A stretch of DNA of 64,000 nt from CALREJ01 sp964533375 (lineage in GTDB: Bacteria; Patescibacteriota; Gracilibacteria; Peribacterales; Peribacteraceae), in the NCBI GenBank assembly GCA_964533375.1, contig CAZHLW010000001.1, positions 124,001 through 188,000 of the forward strand, in the 5' to 3' direction. Positions 42,419 through 50,389 of this stretch are shown here, piece by piece. A model generated the notes under the pieces. That model saw only the letters and a program-made list of their open reading frames with translations, did no database searches and had not been told where the DNA came from. Within the stretch, counting starts at the first letter, position 1. The number at the start of each line of letters is the position of its first letter. Both the position numbers and the translations under genes were made by a program.

Positions 42419-44824
42419 ATGTTCCCTTTTACTTCCAACAAAGGCATCCTCGGACTCAACGCCCGTAATCTTTTGTACATCAAGCCATATAATCCGCGCA
42501 AAGCGGTGGCATTGGCAGATGACAAACTGAAGACCAAAGCATTCCTCGCGGCACGCGGTGTGCCGGTCGCAAAAATTTATGCGCGCATTGAAAACCGCGA
42601 TCAGCTCCGCACATTCGATTTCAAAAGTCTACCCGAAGAATGTGTCCTGAAACCCAACTACGGATTCGGCGGGGAAGGCATCATGATTCTCCGTGGCCGG
42701 AATAAACAGGGGCAGTTTCTGGAGCAGGGGAAAAGGCCCATCACAGAAGAAAAAATGCGCGAGCATATTGAAGATATCCTGGATGGAAAATTCTCCGTGA
42801 ACGGCCGCGAAGACACGGCGTTCTTCGAAAAAATCCTGGTGGCAGATTCCTGTTTTGCACCGTTTCATCCTGCTGGATTGCCGGATTTACGCATTGTCGT
42901 GTTCAACCTTGTTCCCGTGATGGCAATGCTCCGCATTCCGACGGTTGAGAGCGGCGGCAAAGCAAACGTGCATCAGGGGGGAATCGGCATCGGCATCGAT
43001 CTTGCCAAAGGGACGACAACGTACGCCACACAGTACAACAAGATCATTCACCAGTTGCCGCACGGCGGCAGCCCCTCCGGTATTGCAATTCCCGGCTGGG
43101 AGGAAATTCTTCTCATTGCGTCGCGCATCCAGTACAACACGAACATCGGCTATCTGGCGGTCGACCTCACCATCGATGCGGATATGGGCCCCGCTCTTCT
43201 GGAAGTGAACGCGCGCGCGGGACTGATGGTGCAGGTGGCGAATCTTGCGCCGCTGCGGGCCCGGCTTGAACGCGTGAGCGGTATTGATGTCACCACACCG
43301 GAAAAAGGGGTACGCCTGGCGCAGGATCTGTTCGGGCAGAAGCGCAAAGCACATGCGGAGGGGGAAGAGGAACGGCCGGTTCTCGGAACACACGAATCGC
43401 TTTCTGTTGCGGGAATCGGGGCGACTATTGATGTACCTGCATTACTGTCCGCAGAAGAAGAGCGCACGATTTTTTCCCCGAGCCTGATTGCCGAACTCCA
43501 GAGCATTAGCGGGGCGACAAAGCTGGAAACGGACGAAGAGGGATATCGCGTAAAGTTCGCCCTCGGCGGACGGAAAATCCAGACGATTGCGAGAGCGGGG
43601 GAGGTGCCGCAGCATGTCCGTGCGGTTGTGGGGCGCCGCGATCTGTCGGGATTTTTGATCGATCCCGTGAAGACCCCGTCGGTCGTTATGGCCTCGGGAG
43701 TGAAGGAAGATCTGCGTGCCATCGATAAGCTGCTTGCGGGGATTGATCACGACCTGCTGCTTCTCAAATACGTGAAACCCGACAACCTGTTTGAGGAACG
43801 CGCCCGCGCCATCGACGATCTGCGCTACAACCCCGTGTTCCAGTATCAGCCGGTCGATGTGAATATGGAGGAAATTGAGGAGCGGCTGCTCGGACTTTCC
43901 CCGGATGATTCTCCGTTCGGGCTGCTGATGCGGAAAAAATGCAGAGAGCTTTTGCAGCGTATTACCGTGCTGCGTTCGCGTGGCAATGCCAGAGCCTTTA
44001 CCGATGCCTGCAGCGCAATGTACGGCCAGCCGACGTCGGTCCTCCTTTCTGCTGCGTCATCAGTCCTTCGCAGCCAGCAGGCGTGTGATGTCACACGGCC
44101 GGACTCACTCCTGACTGCAGAGCAGATGGAGCCGCTGCTTGAAAAAGTGCTGACTGCGTACGGTCTGCATGACTGGCATGTCGAGATCCGCGACAGCGTG
44201 GTGGCGCGCATTACAGTCGGCAGCAATTCCGTCTACCTCCGCCGCGATGCACTCTTCTCCAAAGACGATGTGCAGGGTCTCATCGCTCACGAAATTGAAA
44301 CACATGTTCTCACATCTGAAAACGGCAGTCATCAGCCTTACGAACTCTTCCGCCGCGGCTTTGCCAACTACATGGACACGCAGGAAGGACTCGCGGTGTA
44401 TAACCAGAATCGCTTCCTCTCGCCGCATCACGAAAAACGCTATGGTCCGGCACGCAATATTCTGGGCACAGCCTACGCCCTCGAGCATTCCTTTGCCGAT
44501 ACCCGCCGCTACCTGCACGAAGAGCTCGGCTTCGATGCAGATAAAGCGCTTACCAAAGCCATCGACATGAAGCGCGGTCTTGTCCATACATCAGAACCGG
44601 GAGGCTTCACCCGCGGTATCGTCTACTTCCGCGGACTGCGCGCCATCGAGCATTTCATTGCCGAAGGGGGAGATCTGCGTCGCCTCTACATCGGCAAAAT
44701 CGCACTGGAAGATCTGGACATGCTCAAAGACGTCGCCGGCATTAAAGATCCACTCATTCTGCCGGAGTTTTTGCGTGAAGAACCTGTTACTCCTGTGAAG
44801 AAAAAGCGTACCAAGAAAAACTAG
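42419..44824 (+). CDS. ATP-grasp ligase fused to a DUF1704 (QEGLA) metallopeptidase
   Basis: 801 residues in two enzymes. Residues ~1-300 are a RimK-like ATP-grasp of the alpha-L-glutamate-ligase type: KTKAFLAARGVPVAKIY, VLKPNYGFGGEGIMIL for ATP, LPDLRIVVFNLVP, and LLEVNARAGLMVQVAN for Mg and catalysis. After a ~130-residue linker, residues ~460-790 are DUF1704: HEIETH at 624-629 is the HExxxH zinc motif, QEGLA lies at 655-659, and RRYLHEELGF follows. DUF1704 includes carboxypeptidases that trim C-terminal residues. A ligase and a peptidase on one chain suggest reversible peptide tagging. The 7TM gene upstream probably encodes its membrane partner. Confidence 0.87.
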   Translation: MFPFTSNKGILGLNARNLLYIKPYNPRKAVALADDKLKTKAFLAARGVPVAKIYARIENRDQLRTFDFKSLPEECVLKPNYGFGGEGIMILRGRNKQGQFLEQGKRPITEEKMREHIEDILDGKFSVNGREDTAFFEKILVADSCFAPFHPAGLPDLRIVVFNLVPVMAMLRIPTVESGGKANVHQGGIGIGIDLAKGTTTYATQYNKIIHQLPHGGSPSGIAIPGWEEILLIASRIQYNTNIGYLAVDLTIDADMGPALLEVNARAGLMVQVANLAPLRARLERVSGIDVTTPEKGVRLAQDLFGQKRKAHAEGEEERPVLGTHESLSVAGIGATIDVPALLSAEEERTIFSPSLIAELQSISGATKLETDEEGYRVKFALGGRKIQTIARAGEVPQHVRAVVGRRDLSGFLIDPVKTPSVVMASGVKEDLRAIDKLLAGIDHDLLLLKYVKPDNLFEERARAIDDLRYNPVFQYQPVDVNMEEIEERLLGLSPDDSPFGLLMRKKCRELLQRITVLRSRGNARAFTDACSAMYGQPTSVLLSAASSVLRSQQACDVTRPDSLLTAEQMEPLLEKVLTAYGLHDWHVEIRDSVVARITVGSNSVYLRRDALFSKDDVQGLIAHEIETHVLTSENGSHQPYELFRRGFANYMDTQEGLAVYNQNRFLSPHHEKRYGPARNILGTAYALEHSFADTRRYLHEELGFDADKALTKAIDMKRGLVHTSEPGGFTRGIVYFRGLRAIEHFIAEGGDLRRLYIGKIALEDLDMLKDVAGIKDPLILPEFLREEPVTPVKKKRTKKN

Positions 44825-44855
44825 TGTCATTTCGAGCGTAGTTGAGAAAGACACG
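44824..44855. repeat. Family B element, degenerate
   Basis: GTGTCATTTCGAGCGTAG followed by TTGAGAAAGACACG lies between the convergent ligase and rplY genes, with outer arms GTGTC/GACAC. Confidence 0.5.
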
Positions 44856-44857
44856 TC

Positions 44858-45520
44858 TTACTCTTTCTTCTCGCCTTCAGCCGGTGCAGCGCCTTCTGCA
44901 GCCGGTGCAGCAGCACCTTCAGCGGCAGCAGCTTCACCTTCAACAGGTGCCGGTGCTTCTTCCTTCTCTTCGCGTGGTTCCTGGGCGATCACAATCACAG
45001 AATCGGCTTCTGTCAGAAGCGTGACGCCTGTCGGCATGATCAGGTCGGCAGCGGTCAGTGTGCCTCCCATGTCGGCCAGTTTGCTCAAGTCCAAAGCCAG
45101 GTCGTGCGGCAGATTTGCAGGCAGAGCCTTCACCATCACCGTGTGGAGAGCGGTCACGAGGATCGCGCCGTCTTTCACAGCCGGAGATTCATTTTCCATG
45201 CGGACGTGTACTTCCGCCTCCACTTCTTTCTTCATGTCCACCGCGTAAAAGTCGACGTGGATCATGCGGTCGGAGACCGGATCCAGATCGATATCGTGAA
45301 AGAGAGCCGGAATCATTTTTCCATCAACATCCAATTCAACAACGGTGCTTTCACCGGCCTTCATGTGGGCTTTCTTCAGCGCAATCTCCTCAATGTGTAC
45401 GAGGGTGTTCTCTACCTTGTTTCCGTAGATGACCGCCGGAACCTGTCCGCTTCTGCGGAGGTCTTTCATATTGAGATCCTTGGCACGAGCCGATGCTTTC
45501 AGGGCGACAGAGTTGGTCAT
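44858..45520 (-). CDS. rplY: 50S ribosomal protein L25 (Ctc/TL5 type)
   Basis: 220 residues: an N-terminal 5S-rRNA-binding L25 domain (LKASARAKDLNMKDLRRSGQ, VPAVIYGNKVENTLVHI) and the C-terminal TL5 beta domain (VDFYAVDMKKEVEAEVHV, LPANLPHDLALDLSKL, AADLIMPTGVTLL). An Ala/Glu/Pro-rich tail (~190-220) follows. It binds 5S rRNA in the large subunit. Confidence 0.94.
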   Translation of the reverse strand: MTNSVALKASARAKDLNMKDLRRSGQVPAVIYGNKVENTLVHIEEIALKKAHMKAGESTVVELDVDGKMIPALFHDIDLDPVSDRMIHVDFYAVDMKKEVEAEVHVRMENESPAVKDGAILVTALHTVMVKALPANLPHDLALDLSKLADMGGTLTAADLIMPTGVTLLTEADSVIVIAQEPREEKEEAPAPVEGEAAAAEGAAAPAAEGAAPAEGEKKE

Positions 45521-45612
45521 AGGAAAACGGGGAAGAAACCCTTCAACGGGGCGCTAGGATAAGGCAGGGGCTGTCTGAATGCAAGCTTTGATTCGGAAGC
45601 AGGCCATAGAAT

Positions 45613-46389
45613 TCACCGCCATTTCCAGAAGTACTTTATGGCACTTATTGCGTGAATACGGCCTGTTTTCTTCAGTAAAACCTTCATTGCATTTCCTTCA
45701 CTCAGGCGTTTCTTCCTGTCTCCGGCTACAGCTTCCGGCACGTAGCGGACCCGGAAACCTGCATTCCAGCACCGGCGGCAGAGGTCCATATCCTCAAAAA
45801 AGAGGAAAAAGCGCGGGTCGAAGCCGCCGATTTTCTGCAAAAGATCATTTCTGATCAGCATACAGGCTCCAACAACCCAATCGACATCGCGGGCGGTATT
45901 CGGGTCAAAGCGGCGCTGAAGGTAAAAATCCATGCGGTCGCTGAAGATAGTCGACAGGAATGTGCGTTTGATGATGGTATCAAACAGCCGCGGAAAGCTG
46001 CGGGCGGAGTCGCGCACTGTGCCGTCCTCATGTACCAGTTTCGGGGCCGCAATTCCGATAGCAGGATTCTTTTCCATCACGTTCATCATCACTTCCACAG
46101 CATCGGGCTGGAGCTCGTTGTCGGGGTTGATAATAAGAATGTAGGTGCTGTCCGCTTGCCGTAGTCCTACGGCATTCCCTCTCCCGTAGCCGATATTCTC
46201 CGCCGTTTCCAAAACCCGGACACGGGGAAGATCGCTCAGGCGGTTACGGATGGTTCCGATGGAATCATCATCAGAGTGGTTATCAATCACCAGGATTTCC
46301 ATTCTGTCTGCGATTGTCTGGGCGGAAAGTGCACGCACACAGGCCACCGTGTTTTTCGGCGTTTTGTAGTTCAGGACAATGGCTGTTAT
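45613..46389 (-). CDS. Family 2 glycosyltransferase with no ordinary start codon at its N-terminus
   Basis: A GT-A fold transferase: ILVIDNHSDDDSIG, ENIGYGRGNAVGL, IINPDNEL (the DxD-like site), DWVVGACMLIRNDLLQKIGGFD and FLFFEDMDLCRRCWNAGFRVRYVP are typical of rhamnosyltransferase-like GT2. It would add a sugar to a surface glycan. The first ATG/GTG/TTG in frame is GTG 46347, which would drop the first beta strand. The strand (ITAIVLNYKTPKN) is encoded upstream to an ATA at 46389, beyond which only a repeat and a stop are found. Translation may start at ATA or ATT, or the gene lost its start. Confidence 0.82.
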   Translation of the reverse strand: MTAIVLNYKTPKNTVACVRALSAQTIADRMEILVIDNHSDDDSIGTIRNRLSDLPRVRVLETAENIGYGRGNAVGLRQADSTYILIINPDNELQPDAVEVMMNVMEKNPAIGIAAPKLVHEDGTVRDSARSFPRLFDTIIKRTFLSTIFSDRMDFYLQRRFDPNTARDVDWVVGACMLIRNDLLQKIGGFDPRFFLFFEDMDLCRRCWNAGFRVRYVPEAVAGDRKKRLSEGNAMKVLLKKTGRIHAISAIKYFWKWR

Positions 46390-46421
46390 GAGGGGTGAGG
46401 AATGAGGGATGAGGTTGGGGG
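46390..46421. repeat. GAGGGGTGAGGAATGAGGGATGAGG repeat
   Basis: A purine-rich run of GATGAGG/GTGAGG units abuts the 5' end of the GT2 frame and ends ~20 bp from the uvrC promoter. Confidence 0.55.
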
Positions 46422-46439
46422 AATATTTCTATGATAGTC

Positions 46440-46445
46440 TATACT
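46440..46445 (+). promoter_or_regulatory. -10 box (TATACT) of uvrC, leaderless
   Basis: TATACT ends 6 nt before ATG 46452. It lies downstream of the in-frame ATG at 46431, so it rules that start out. Confidence 0.6.
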
Positions 46446-46451
46446 TTTCCT

Positions 46452-48788
46452 ATGTCCGATACTCTGACAAATCTCCGCAAGCGTGTCGCCAGAGCGTCCA
46501 CCATGTCCGGTGTGTACCGTTGGCTGGATAGCGACGGAACGATTATTTACGTCGGCAAGGCAAAGAACCTGCGGAACCGTCTGAAGAGTTATGTGCAGAC
46601 GAATGCCATGAAAGATCAGGGGCCGTGGAAGCAATCGATGATCCAGCAGCTTGCCGATTTCGATGTGACCGTCACGAACTCCGAACTTGAGGCGCTCATT
46701 TTAGAGACGAATCTCATCAAGCAGCATCGCCCCCGGTACAACGTGCTCATGAAGGACGACAAGAACTACGTGTACGTCCGCATCACGCTCAACGACCCCT
46801 ACCCGTCGGTCGACGTGACCCGGCAATTACTGAAAGACGGCGCAAAATATTTCGGACCGTTCCTGAGTCCGTTTGAGGTGCGTCACACGCTCAACATGCT
46901 CCACGATTTTTTCCGGTGGAGAGGATGCGTTCCCGCAGTCGATGCGCTCAATCGTGCGTCGGGGGACCGGGAGGCGGTGTTCAATACCGGGAAATTAAAA
47001 CCTTGTCTCGATTCGCAGATCGGCCAGTGTAACGGGCTCTGTGCCGGCATTGTGTCGAAGGAAGAATACCGGCGCCGTATCGACGAAGTCGTTCGCTTCT
47101 TCAAAGGTGACTACGATCCGGTCATTGCCCGTGGTCGCGAACTCATGACCGTCTACGCAACGCAGAAAAAATTCGAGCGCGCCGCAGAAGTGCGTGACAC
47201 GCTGCAGATGGTGGAGCATATGAAGGAGCGACAACTCGTCTCAGACACATCCGGTGATGACGTCGATGTTGTTGGTGTCGCATTGCTCTCAGGAAAAGCC
47301 CATGTGGAAGTCATGCAGAAACGCATGGGAAAACTGATCGGTGAACATCACCTGTCGCTCATGGGCAAAGCGGAATCGGTGGGCGATGTGCTCGAACAAT
47401 TCCTGCCGCAGTACTACCAGGATGTTGTCGATCTTCCGGAGAGTGTTCTCATTGGCGAGACCTTCGAAGGAGTCGATGCACTCGAAGAATTCCTCACGCA
47501 GAAGCGCGGCAAAAAAGTGAAGATCCGCATTCCCGAACGCGGGACAAAATCACAATTACTGCAACTCGCGGAAACCAACGCCCACGAAAAAGCGAAGCAG
47601 GCGGAAGCAAGCTGGGAAGCGGAGCAGCGTAACCTCGATACCGCTATCAGTGAACTCGTTTCGTACCTTGGGCTGGAGAAAGATCCTGTCCGTATTGAGG
47701 GCTATGACATCTCGCATAGTGGCGGCACAGAGACAGTCGGCAGCATGGTTGTCTTTGTGAACGGCAAGCCAAAAAACGATCAGTACCGATCGTTCACAAT
47801 CCATACATTAGCAAGCGGCGTGATCGACGATTATCGCTCGCTGAAAGAAGTGCTGACTCGTCGCTTACGTCACATCGCGGGTGGATGGAAAATGGAAGAA
47901 GGCGAGTGGGAGAAGAGTGGGATCACAGTCTCGAGGGCGAAGAAGATCGAAGCGCCTCTTATCGAGGACAAGGTATCGGTTATGGGTTATCAGTTATCGG
48001 GAGATGTAGTCGAAGAAGGAGCTGAGAAGAAAGTTTTTCCTTATGCGGATTTCATCGTCGCCCGACACGAGAGTGAACTTGTGGGATTTGTGAGATTGCA
48101 TGAGCACGAGAGTAAAACAGTTGAATTATCAGCTCTCTGGATCGACGAACAATTCCAGCACACCAAGCTTGGACAGTTCCTTATCCGCGCGATTCTCCGG
48201 ACGGTAAAGAAGGGGAAAGTCTACGTGTGCATCGACCCATCGCTCGAACAGGACTACGCTTCGCTCGGGTTCCGGCATGTGCTCAAAAATCCCAAGGGTC
48301 TGGAAGAGTGTGGCGAGAAAATGGTGATGGTCTACGATTCTGCATCACAGAAAACAGACAGCTCGCTTGGCACACCGCCAGACTTGCTCGTGATCGACGG
48401 CGGCAAGGGCCAGCTCAGTACCGTGCACGAAGTCCTCAAACAATTTGACATCACCATTCCTGTCATCGGCTTGGCAAAGAGGGAAGAGGAAGTCTTTGTC
48501 CCCGGTAAATCCGACCCCATCATTTTCCCGCAGGACAGTCAGGCAAAATTCATGCTGATGCGCCTGCGTGATGAGGCTCACAGATTCGCAAACAATCACC
48601 GCAAGAAACGCATCTCCAAACACACATTCGAATCACAGCTCGATCGCGTGCCCGGGCTTGGCGAAGAGGGGAAGCGGAAGCTGCTCCTGAAGTTTGGTGA
48701 TGTCGATACCATCCGCAAACAGAATGATGAGGCGCTTTTGGAAGTCATCACCGAAGAACAGATTGCGGGGCTGCGGCAGATTTTGTAA
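46452..48788 (+). CDS. uvrC: Excinuclease ABC subunit UvrC with an inserted GNAT-like domain
   Basis: 778 residues, against ~600 for normal UvrC. The order is GIY-YIG nuclease (~15-100; SGVYRWLDSDGTIIYVGKAKNL), UVR motif (RGRELMTVYATQKKFERAAEVRD), then the RNase H-like domain (VRIEGYDISHSGGTETVGSMVVF and VIDGGKGQLSTVHEVL), and helix-hairpin-helix (FESQLDRVPGLGEEGKRKLL). Residues ~479-641 interrupt the RNase H-like domain between LTRRLRHIAGG and PDLLVIDGG. Residues 528-618 of this insert read as a GNAT acyltransferase (FIVARHESELVGFVRL, SALWIDEQFQHTKLGQFLIRAIL, YASLGFRHV). UvrC makes both incisions in nucleotide excision repair. The insert leaves both nuclease active sites intact. Confidence 0.92.
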   Translation: MSDTLTNLRKRVARASTMSGVYRWLDSDGTIIYVGKAKNLRNRLKSYVQTNAMKDQGPWKQSMIQQLADFDVTVTNSELEALILETNLIKQHRPRYNVLMKDDKNYVYVRITLNDPYPSVDVTRQLLKDGAKYFGPFLSPFEVRHTLNMLHDFFRWRGCVPAVDALNRASGDREAVFNTGKLKPCLDSQIGQCNGLCAGIVSKEEYRRRIDEVVRFFKGDYDPVIARGRELMTVYATQKKFERAAEVRDTLQMVEHMKERQLVSDTSGDDVDVVGVALLSGKAHVEVMQKRMGKLIGEHHLSLMGKAESVGDVLEQFLPQYYQDVVDLPESVLIGETFEGVDALEEFLTQKRGKKVKIRIPERGTKSQLLQLAETNAHEKAKQAEASWEAEQRNLDTAISELVSYLGLEKDPVRIEGYDISHSGGTETVGSMVVFVNGKPKNDQYRSFTIHTLASGVIDDYRSLKEVLTRRLRHIAGGWKMEEGEWEKSGITVSRAKKIEAPLIEDKVSVMGYQLSGDVVEEGAEKKVFPYADFIVARHESELVGFVRLHEHESKTVELSALWIDEQFQHTKLGQFLIRAILRTVKKGKVYVCIDPSLEQDYASLGFRHVLKNPKGLEECGEKMVMVYDSASQKTDSSLGTPPDLLVIDGGKGQLSTVHEVLKQFDITIPVIGLAKREEEVFVPGKSDPIIFPQDSQAKFMLMRLRDEAHRFANNHRKKRISKHTFESQLDRVPGLGEEGKRKLLLKFGDVDTIRKQNDEALLEVITEEQIAGLRQIL
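47971..48003. repeat. Family C repeat inside uvrC
   Basis: GGTATCGGTTATGGGTTATC followed by AGTTATCGGG resembles the intergenic element at 3556-3588. It encodes VSVMGYQLSG (residues 508-517), just before the GNAT-like part of the insert. Confidence 0.6.
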
Positions 48789-48850
48789 TTGCTCTTGTAA
48801 ACAGAGAGGGAGAGGATTTTAATGAGGCCTTTAGTATTCTCCATCAATAT

Positions 48851-49852
48851 ATGAGCGCAGCTTCTAAGGTCGGACTCATTATGGGATCGCAATCAGATTA
48901 CCCTGGCAATCTCGATGAATTATTAGATACGAATCCTTCACTGGAAGTTTTATGGAAAGAGATGAAGATGGCCAAAGCAGAATATGAACTTGCACTTTGG
49001 GGTGTGCCTGTAGATACCCATGTTGTCTCTGCTCATCGCACTCCAGCTGAAATGGAAGAATACGCACGAACTGCAGAAGAGAAAGGCACGGAAGTGATTA
49101 TTGCAGGAGCGGGTGGCTCAGCGCATCTTGCAGGTATGGTTGCCGCCCATACCGCACTGCCCGTTCTCGCGTCACCAATGCCAACGAAAAAATATGCAGG
49201 GGTAGATTCCATTTTATCCATGGGAGCTATGCCAACCGGTATTCCGAATGGAATGGTGCCGGTGAATCAGGCGAATCTGGCGGCCGACTTTGCTGTCCGC
49301 GCCCTTGCATTGCGTGATGCCTCGCTTCGCAGCAGGCTTCGAGATCTGGCGACACCTGCAGACAATCCGTCCGTTGGTATTCTGACAGCTACGCCAAAAG
49401 AGGTGCATGTTCTTGCTGCAGTCGAAAAATTAAAAGAGTACAAAATAGCTTATACTCTCTATGGAAACGTCAACGCTGCACGTGAAGAAATGTGCGATCT
49501 TTTCATTGCAGATGACCGACAGATTCTTTTGGATCTGGAACGGCTCGGTAAGCCCACTATTTCCATTCCGACACTCTCCAATGGACAAGATGCATTGGCG
49601 TCTTTGCAGGATCTCCTAGCTTTCCAGACTGAGCATCAATTGTCATTCGCTAATGTGAGTATGGGAGATGGTGAAAATGCCGCGCTCTTTGCATTGGAAG
49701 TTCTTGGCATCAAGTACCGTGAACTGAGGGATGCATTGAGACAGCAACGTGGAGGCATGCGGCAAAATGTACTCACGACTCATGAATCTCAGGTGCAGAA
49801 TTCAGCTGCTGGTGTTCGTGCCTATGTGCAACAGCAGAAAACTCATGAATGA
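48851..49852 (+). CDS. PurE-like protein with a second, degenerate PurE-like half
   Basis: 333 residues. The first half (~5-165) has the PurE signatures IMGSQSDYP, VSAHRTPAEMEEYA, IAGAGGSAHLAGMVAAHTALPVLASP and SILSMGAMPTGIPNG, with a ~30-residue insertion after GSQSD. PurE interconverts N5-CAIR and CAIR (class I) or carboxylates AIR (class II) in purine synthesis. The second half (~178-300; PSVGILTATPKEVHVLAAVEKL, ENAALFALEVLGIKYREL) follows the same plan without the motifs. No other purine synthesis gene is seen, so the reaction in vivo is uncertain. It appears more AT-rich than its neighbours. Confidence 0.78.
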   Translation: MSAASKVGLIMGSQSDYPGNLDELLDTNPSLEVLWKEMKMAKAEYELALWGVPVDTHVVSAHRTPAEMEEYARTAEEKGTEVIIAGAGGSAHLAGMVAAHTALPVLASPMPTKKYAGVDSILSMGAMPTGIPNGMVPVNQANLAADFAVRALALRDASLRSRLRDLATPADNPSVGILTATPKEVHVLAAVEKLKEYKIAYTLYGNVNAAREEMCDLFIADDRQILLDLERLGKPTISIPTLSNGQDALASLQDLLAFQTEHQLSFANVSMGDGENAALFALEVLGIKYRELRDALRQQRGGMRQNVLTTHESQVQNSAAGVRAYVQQQKTHE

Positions 49853-49913
49853 TTTCCTCGCATTCATTTCATCATCGTTGTAGAATTGAAGACATTCATT
49901 CCCCTTTGATTCT

Positions 49914-50294
49914 ATGAAAAAACTTTCCCTTCTCCTCGGCACGCTCGGCGGCGCTATGGCGGGGTACGTGTTCAGCAACACCAAGCTCCGCGAAGAACTC
50001 TCCGGTGCAAAAGATGCTGAGGAAGCCGGACGCATTTTGGCCAAGCACCTGCAGACCGATGGTAAGAAAATCGGTCACGAAGTGAAGAACTTTGTCGAGA
50101 GCGATGTGGTGCAGAAGAATATGAAGAAGGCGCAGACGTATGTCACCAAGAACGCCAAGAAACTGCAGAACGATCTGCAGGGGATGGTCGGTATGAAACC
50201 CTCCTCCGCTAAAGCTACGGCGGGTAAAAAGGCAGCTTCCGCCAAGAAAAAGACCGCAAAAAAGGCTGCAAAATCAGCAAAGAAGGCAAAATAA
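49914..50294 (+). CDS. YtxH-like protein with a histone-H1-like Lys/Ala tail
   Basis: 126 residues. A short hydrophobic N-terminal segment (KLSLLLGTLGGAMAGYVFS) is followed by an amphipathic helical part (~25-90) and a tail of repeated AKK/KKA units (SAKKKTAKKAAKSAKKAK). The front resembles YtxH stress proteins and the tail resembles histone H1/HU-like DNA-binding tails. The two together suggest membrane-nucleoid tethering, which is speculative. Confidence 0.65.
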   Translation: MKKLSLLLGTLGGAMAGYVFSNTKLREELSGAKDAEEAGRILAKHLQTDGKKIGHEVKNFVESDVVQKNMKKAQTYVTKNAKKLQNDLQGMVGMKPSSAKATAGKKAASAKKKTAKKAAKSAKKAK

Positions 50295-50389
50295 GATCGA
50301 TTTTCCGTGATGGCTGCCGGTTCCCCTTGTCTAGCAGGGCCGGCGCCTTCATGATGTGTCAGATTTTTTGAGCCATTCCCCACTTTTCC

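Noticed and set aside
46431..46451. Upstream uvrC start (MIVYTFP...)
   Set aside because: The TATACT -10 box at 46440 is downstream of that ATG, so the codon would not be in the main transcript.
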